A DNA stretch of 64,000 nucleotides, taken from assembly GCA_964423925.1 (NCBI GenBank), contig CAYRGQ010000003.1, positions 106,308-170,307 on the forward strand. The letters are read 5' to 3'. Made by a program: the position numbers and the translations under genes. Positions 61,120 to 64,000 of the stretch are shown here, piece after piece. Positions within the stretch are counted from its first letter, which is position 1. The number at the start of each line of letters is the position of its first letter. The notes beneath the pieces are model-generated. The model ran no database searches. It was not told where the DNA came from and saw nothing but the letters and a program-made list of their open reading frames with translations. The stretch comes from CAYRGQ01 sp964423925. GTDB lineage: Bacteria > Bacteroidota > Bacteroidia > Sphingobacteriales > Sphingobacteriaceae.

Positions 61120-62076
61120 CTAAAGGAGTTCGAGATTAAAGTTATCAAAGGAGATTGATACGGGATTTGCCAATCCGAAATAATAAAATCCTGGGGCTCC
61201 GCCTACATAGGGGGCCGGGTCACTCACCGCCTGATCGTACACGATAGCGTTGGTATCGGCATTTGTCACCTGAATGCGGAAGCTTCCCGGTTGGGAAGAA
61301 GCGATGTTTACTAGATAGCGGGTGTTGGGGGCAAACCCTTCAAAAGTTTGGTTAACCATGATATTTACCCAGTGACCCAGCCCGTTTTCTCCGGTTTTAA
61401 GGAGTTGGAGCATGTTATTGGTGGTACGCAACAGGTAGAACCGCTTGTTGTCGTTCTGTGCATTGAAGATGATACCTGCAAAGGATTCCGGGGAGCTGCT
61501 CATTTCGGCGGTCAGCTGAAAATAATGGCCATCGCCTGATTTCATGTCCACCTCCGCATTGCGGTACAGCATATACGATTCCATACCGCCGTCCTGACTG
61601 AATAGCCGGTTGTCACTCAAGCCGAATTTGCCGGTCACCAGTTGCCAGTTAGGCCCAAGTGGATTAGGTATTGCTTCTGCGCCGAAGGACGGGATATTGG
61701 CCCGGTCGAAGTTATCTTCGAATATCTTCGGCCGTACCAAGGACAGATTTTGTTTATTGGAAATCTTTCCTCGGCTGCGCACGGATATTCCTACTACGTT
61801 TCCTTCGATAGCGGGTACTACCACGCGTATCAAGGTGTCTGTATAGGATAAGGCTTGCACGACCGACTGTCCGAATTTCACCTCGTTTTCGGCGGCGTTT
61901 GCCGAGAAGTTGAGGCCGATGATTGACAAGGTGTCGCCCTCGGCCGCGTTGGCAGGCGACAGTTCCAGGATACGCGGAATCGGAGCCGTATTCACTGGGG
62001 TGGATTCCTCCTTATCACACGCCATAGCCAATAGCCCGATGGAAGATATCAACAGTATGATTTTATTTGTTCTCAT
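61120..62076 (-). CDS. IPT/TIG-domain lipoprotein, probable surface glycan-binding protein
   Basis: A 318-residue lipoprotein (signal ends IGLLAMAC, lipobox Cys20). Residues 33-115 are an IPT/TIG immunoglobulin-like domain (PRILELSPANAAEGDTLSIIGLNFS). Residues 120-318 look like a concanavalin-like jelly roll (FEDNFDRANIPSFG, ESFAGIIFNAQNDNKRFYLLRT, AGGAPGFYYFGLANPVSISFDNFNL-type). This pair is typical of surface glycan-binding proteins encoded behind SusD. Lies 43 nt downstream of the SusD gene. Confidence 0.8.
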   Translation of the reverse strand: MRTNKIILLISSIGLLAMACDKEESTPVNTAPIPRILELSPANAAEGDTLSIIGLNFSANAAENEVKFGQSVVQALSYTDTLIRVVVPAIEGNVVGISVRSRGKISNKQNLSLVRPKIFEDNFDRANIPSFGAEAIPNPLGPNWQLVTGKFGLSDNRLFSQDGGMESYMLYRNAEVDMKSGDGHYFQLTAEMSSSPESFAGIIFNAQNDNKRFYLLRTTNNMLQLLKTGENGLGHWVNIMVNQTFEGFAPNTRYLVNIASSQPGSFRIQVTNADTNAIVYDQAVSDPAPYVGGAPGFYYFGLANPVSISFDNFNLELL

Positions 62077-62119
62077 TTGCCAATGATTTTATTCATTTAA
62101 ATACGTTATCAGGGCATTA

Positions 62120-63877
62120 TTAATCCCAGCCTGGGTTTTGTTCCCACAGAGGCATCAAGGTTAGCTCGCTCAGCGGTATAGGAAAGATTAAGTGGTTATC
62201 GGTCCACGAACGCCGTCTTCCGGTGACGATGCGTTTTCCCGTAAACCCACTGCCCGCCCGTGTCCACTCCATTCCGGTGGTCAGCTTATCGGTTTTGTCG
62301 AGTATTTTCCAACGCCTCACGTCCCAGAACCGGTGCTCTTCAAATGCGAGCTCCACACGGCGTTCGCGGCGGATGCGCTCTCGCATTTCTTCCTTACTTA
62401 ACCCACTCGGTAGAGCTGGCATACCTGCCCGTTGGCGGATGGTATTCACGGCCGCATGAACGTCGTCAATAGGGCCATACGCCTCGTTAGCCGCTTCGGC
62501 ATAATTTAGGTACAGCTCGCCTAGGCGATACTTCTTAAACCGTGCCGTGCCCGTATTGGGGTCTAGTTGGGCGGGATCGCGAAACTTGCGCAGGTAGTAT
62601 CCGTTGCCGGTTCGCTGCATGATATTGGAAATCCCGTCCGCGCCGCCTAGGAAAGATTGGATATAGTAATCCTGACCATTGATCTCGCCGTAGTACGCAT
62701 TGTTATACCACACCGTTGCATAAAATCGGGGGTCGCGACCCACGTAGGGGTTGGCTTCGTCATAGCCTGATGCCACATTAATGATGGGGAACAAGTGATC
62801 GTCGTCGTAGTACCCCGTGATTGCAGGCTCGCCATTCGCCATATCATACGAGTCGACCAGCTCCTGAGATGGGCTGGCACCTGCTTTGTCACCCCCTAAC
62901 GTGGGGATAGCATGCATGCGAAACATCAGGTGGCTGAACTCGTGGGAGCGGTAGGGCTTTATTTCGAGTATGGTCTCTTTGTCGGCCGGATTAGCGCTGA
63001 TATCGGTGCGGCTAATGAAGTATCCTTCGTAGTCATTGTGAAGGGCGTAGTTGCCCGCTAGCAACGCGTCTAACGAACTTTTGGTAGCTTCTGCAGCCAC
63101 TTCCCAGCGGCCGTTGTCGGCCGTATCGTTCCAGAGTGGGCTGGCGGCAAATAGCAACGCTTGCGACCGGATAGCATGAGCTACTGCTTTCGTAAAACGT
63201 CCTCGCTCGGGCTCTGTCGTAATGCGGAGCGGCAGGTGCTGTTCTAAGATCGCTTCGTCACAATTCTGCTTGATGAAATCCACGCATTCCTGGAAGGATT
63301 GGCGAGGCAACGTTTCGAACTGGAACTCTCCGCTAAAAGGTTTATCTACGACGGGCATACCGCCATACATCTTGACGAGTTCGAGGTAGAAGAACGCACG
63401 TAGTACCTTCACTTCGGCTATGAGCCTGGCTTTTGTCTGCGGATTTGCAAATGGAGTCAGGCTGATGTTTGCAAGGAATACGTTGGCTTGCCGGATGCCA
63501 GCCCAGTTTTTTCGGTAGTAATTACCGTTAGATTCAGGATTAGACGATCCGGTTGAGAACTGGATATCCAATGGGTTCCAGTTGGGTCGCAGCTCCCCGT
63601 TGTACCAGCGCGAAGGCGCGCGGTACATGTCCTGCGGGAAGTCATTGTCATGGGCTTCGTCAGAGAACCCCGCTAGTAAGGTGAAATAGTCGTACGCCGT
63701 ACCGTAGGGGTTAATATTGTCGTACATGGTATTGACGTATTCTGAGGCCATCATTTCGTCCCCGAAAATCTCTTCTAGCGTTAGGCGTCCATCGGGCATA
63801 ATGTCCAGCGGGTCTTTTTGGCATCCTGCGCCATGAAGCATGAGTAGCAGAACGGGTATATAGATTATCTTTTTCAT
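62120..63877 (-). CDS. SusD/RagB-family lipoprotein (second locus)
   Basis: A 585-residue SusD homologue with signal MKKIIYIPVLLLMLHGAGC (lipobox Cys19). N-terminal helices include EVKVLRAFFYLELVKMYGGMPVV; the C-terminal SusD region has YRLGELYLNYAEAANEAYGPIDDVHAAVNTIRQRAGMPALP and ELAFEEHRFWDVRRWKIL, ending in NHLIFPIPLSELTLMPLWEQNPGWD. It heads the minus-strand operon seen here; its SusC should lie beyond 64000. With the sulfatase and PHP genes this suggests a locus for a sulfated polysaccharide. Confidence 0.93.
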   Translation of the reverse strand: MKKIIYIPVLLLMLHGAGCQKDPLDIMPDGRLTLEEIFGDEMMASEYVNTMYDNINPYGTAYDYFTLLAGFSDEAHDNDFPQDMYRAPSRWYNGELRPNWNPLDIQFSTGSSNPESNGNYYRKNWAGIRQANVFLANISLTPFANPQTKARLIAEVKVLRAFFYLELVKMYGGMPVVDKPFSGEFQFETLPRQSFQECVDFIKQNCDEAILEQHLPLRITTEPERGRFTKAVAHAIRSQALLFAASPLWNDTADNGRWEVAAEATKSSLDALLAGNYALHNDYEGYFISRTDISANPADKETILEIKPYRSHEFSHLMFRMHAIPTLGGDKAGASPSQELVDSYDMANGEPAITGYYDDDHLFPIINVASGYDEANPYVGRDPRFYATVWYNNAYYGEINGQDYYIQSFLGGADGISNIMQRTGNGYYLRKFRDPAQLDPNTGTARFKKYRLGELYLNYAEAANEAYGPIDDVHAAVNTIRQRAGMPALPSGLSKEEMRERIRRERRVELAFEEHRFWDVRRWKILDKTDKLTTGMEWTRAGSGFTGKRIVTGRRRSWTDNHLIFPIPLSELTLMPLWEQNPGWD

Positions 63878-64000
63878 TTTTTTCCTTACTTATTTGTTCA
63901 AAATCTGGATAGAAGAGACATGAAACGCCCGTATTAGCTTCTAACTGTGGACTTTCTCCATCAATACTCAGTAGCATGATGAAGTTTTCTACATTCTCCA
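63878..64000 (-). other. Upstream region of the second SusD gene
   Basis: In two of the three minus-strand frames a stop occurs within the last 40 nt, and none ends in the aromatic residue pattern typical of a SusC C terminus. So the partner SusC is not visible within 123 bp and must lie further out, or be absent. Confidence 0.4.

Noticed and set aside
63711..63977. Minus ORF of 88 aa overlapping the SusD start, possible end of a SusC
   Set aside because: It runs on into the SusD gene in another frame and does not end with a SusC-like C terminus.
1..64000. CRISPR array, insertion sequence, prophage or integrase
   Set aside because: No regularly spaced repeat array, transposase, terminal inverted repeats or integrase-like protein was found; the only sizeable repeat is the 58105-58604 duplication.

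Overview
The window is chromosomal DNA from a Bacteroidota member, most likely the Sphingobacteriaceae (something like Parapedobacter, Olivibacter or Sphingobacterium). The signs are a fused LpxC-FabZ gene, a PorX-type response regulator with a PglZ domain, two SusD-type loci (one with its SusC), family-typical DUF4293/DUF4407 genes, few recognisable Shine-Dalgarno sequences, and repeated use of the Bacteroidota promoter form TTTG-N19/20-TAnnTTTG. GC content is moderate (roughly half). I see no rRNA, tRNA, CRISPR array, insertion sequence or prophage.

Layout. 1-5885 (minus): an envelope cluster reading HD phosphohydrolase, lpxD, lpxC-fabZ, lpxA, an ABC ATPase and efp; this covers the early steps of lipid A synthesis plus translation factor EF-P. 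6111-10528 (plus): porX, tsaE and a sigma factor / membrane partner / outer-membrane barrel trio. 10590-25079: housekeeping genes (phosphoglucomutase, Nudix, idi, rlmN, comF, pcm, miaA, cca, pdxA) with an orphan ABC ATPase, a TlpA-like thioredoxin and an amidohydrolase. 25307-34801: secreted S9 peptidase, comM/yifB, a MraY/WecA-type transferase, truA, a thioredoxin-fold lipoprotein and an ABC exporter. 35117-38783 (minus): sufBCD. 39105-43701: Lrp/AsnC regulator, a probable permuted NlpC/P60-like protein, ung and small membrane proteins.

44048-64000 is the accessory part: a SusC/SusD pair, a DUF4407 protein, an M3 peptidase, an ABC pair, a secreted VOC protein, a secreted helical protein, a PHP-domain protein overlapping a sulfatase, and a minus-strand glycan-uptake-type locus (SusD, IPT/TIG lipoprotein, unknown lipoprotein, beta-propeller-like protein). 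The sulfatase, PHP protein and the SusD lipoprotein set look like parts of one polysaccharide utilisation region.

The most interesting signal is a putative small-RNA family with three members (34845-34915 minus; 58227-58297 and 58522-58593 plus). All three share a 23-nt 5' box and a hairpin with an identical 11-nt C-rich loop (TTCTCCCCGTT), while the stem sequence differs by compensatory changes. Two members sit in a local duplication that also copied the 3' end of the sulfatase gene, each with its own full promoter. Other notable items are four 9-bp direct repeats at 20-21 bp spacing (55098-55168), an interrupted small membrane-protein gene (50052-50248), and three genes whose -7 element lies exactly 4 nt before the start codon, suggesting leaderless mRNAs.
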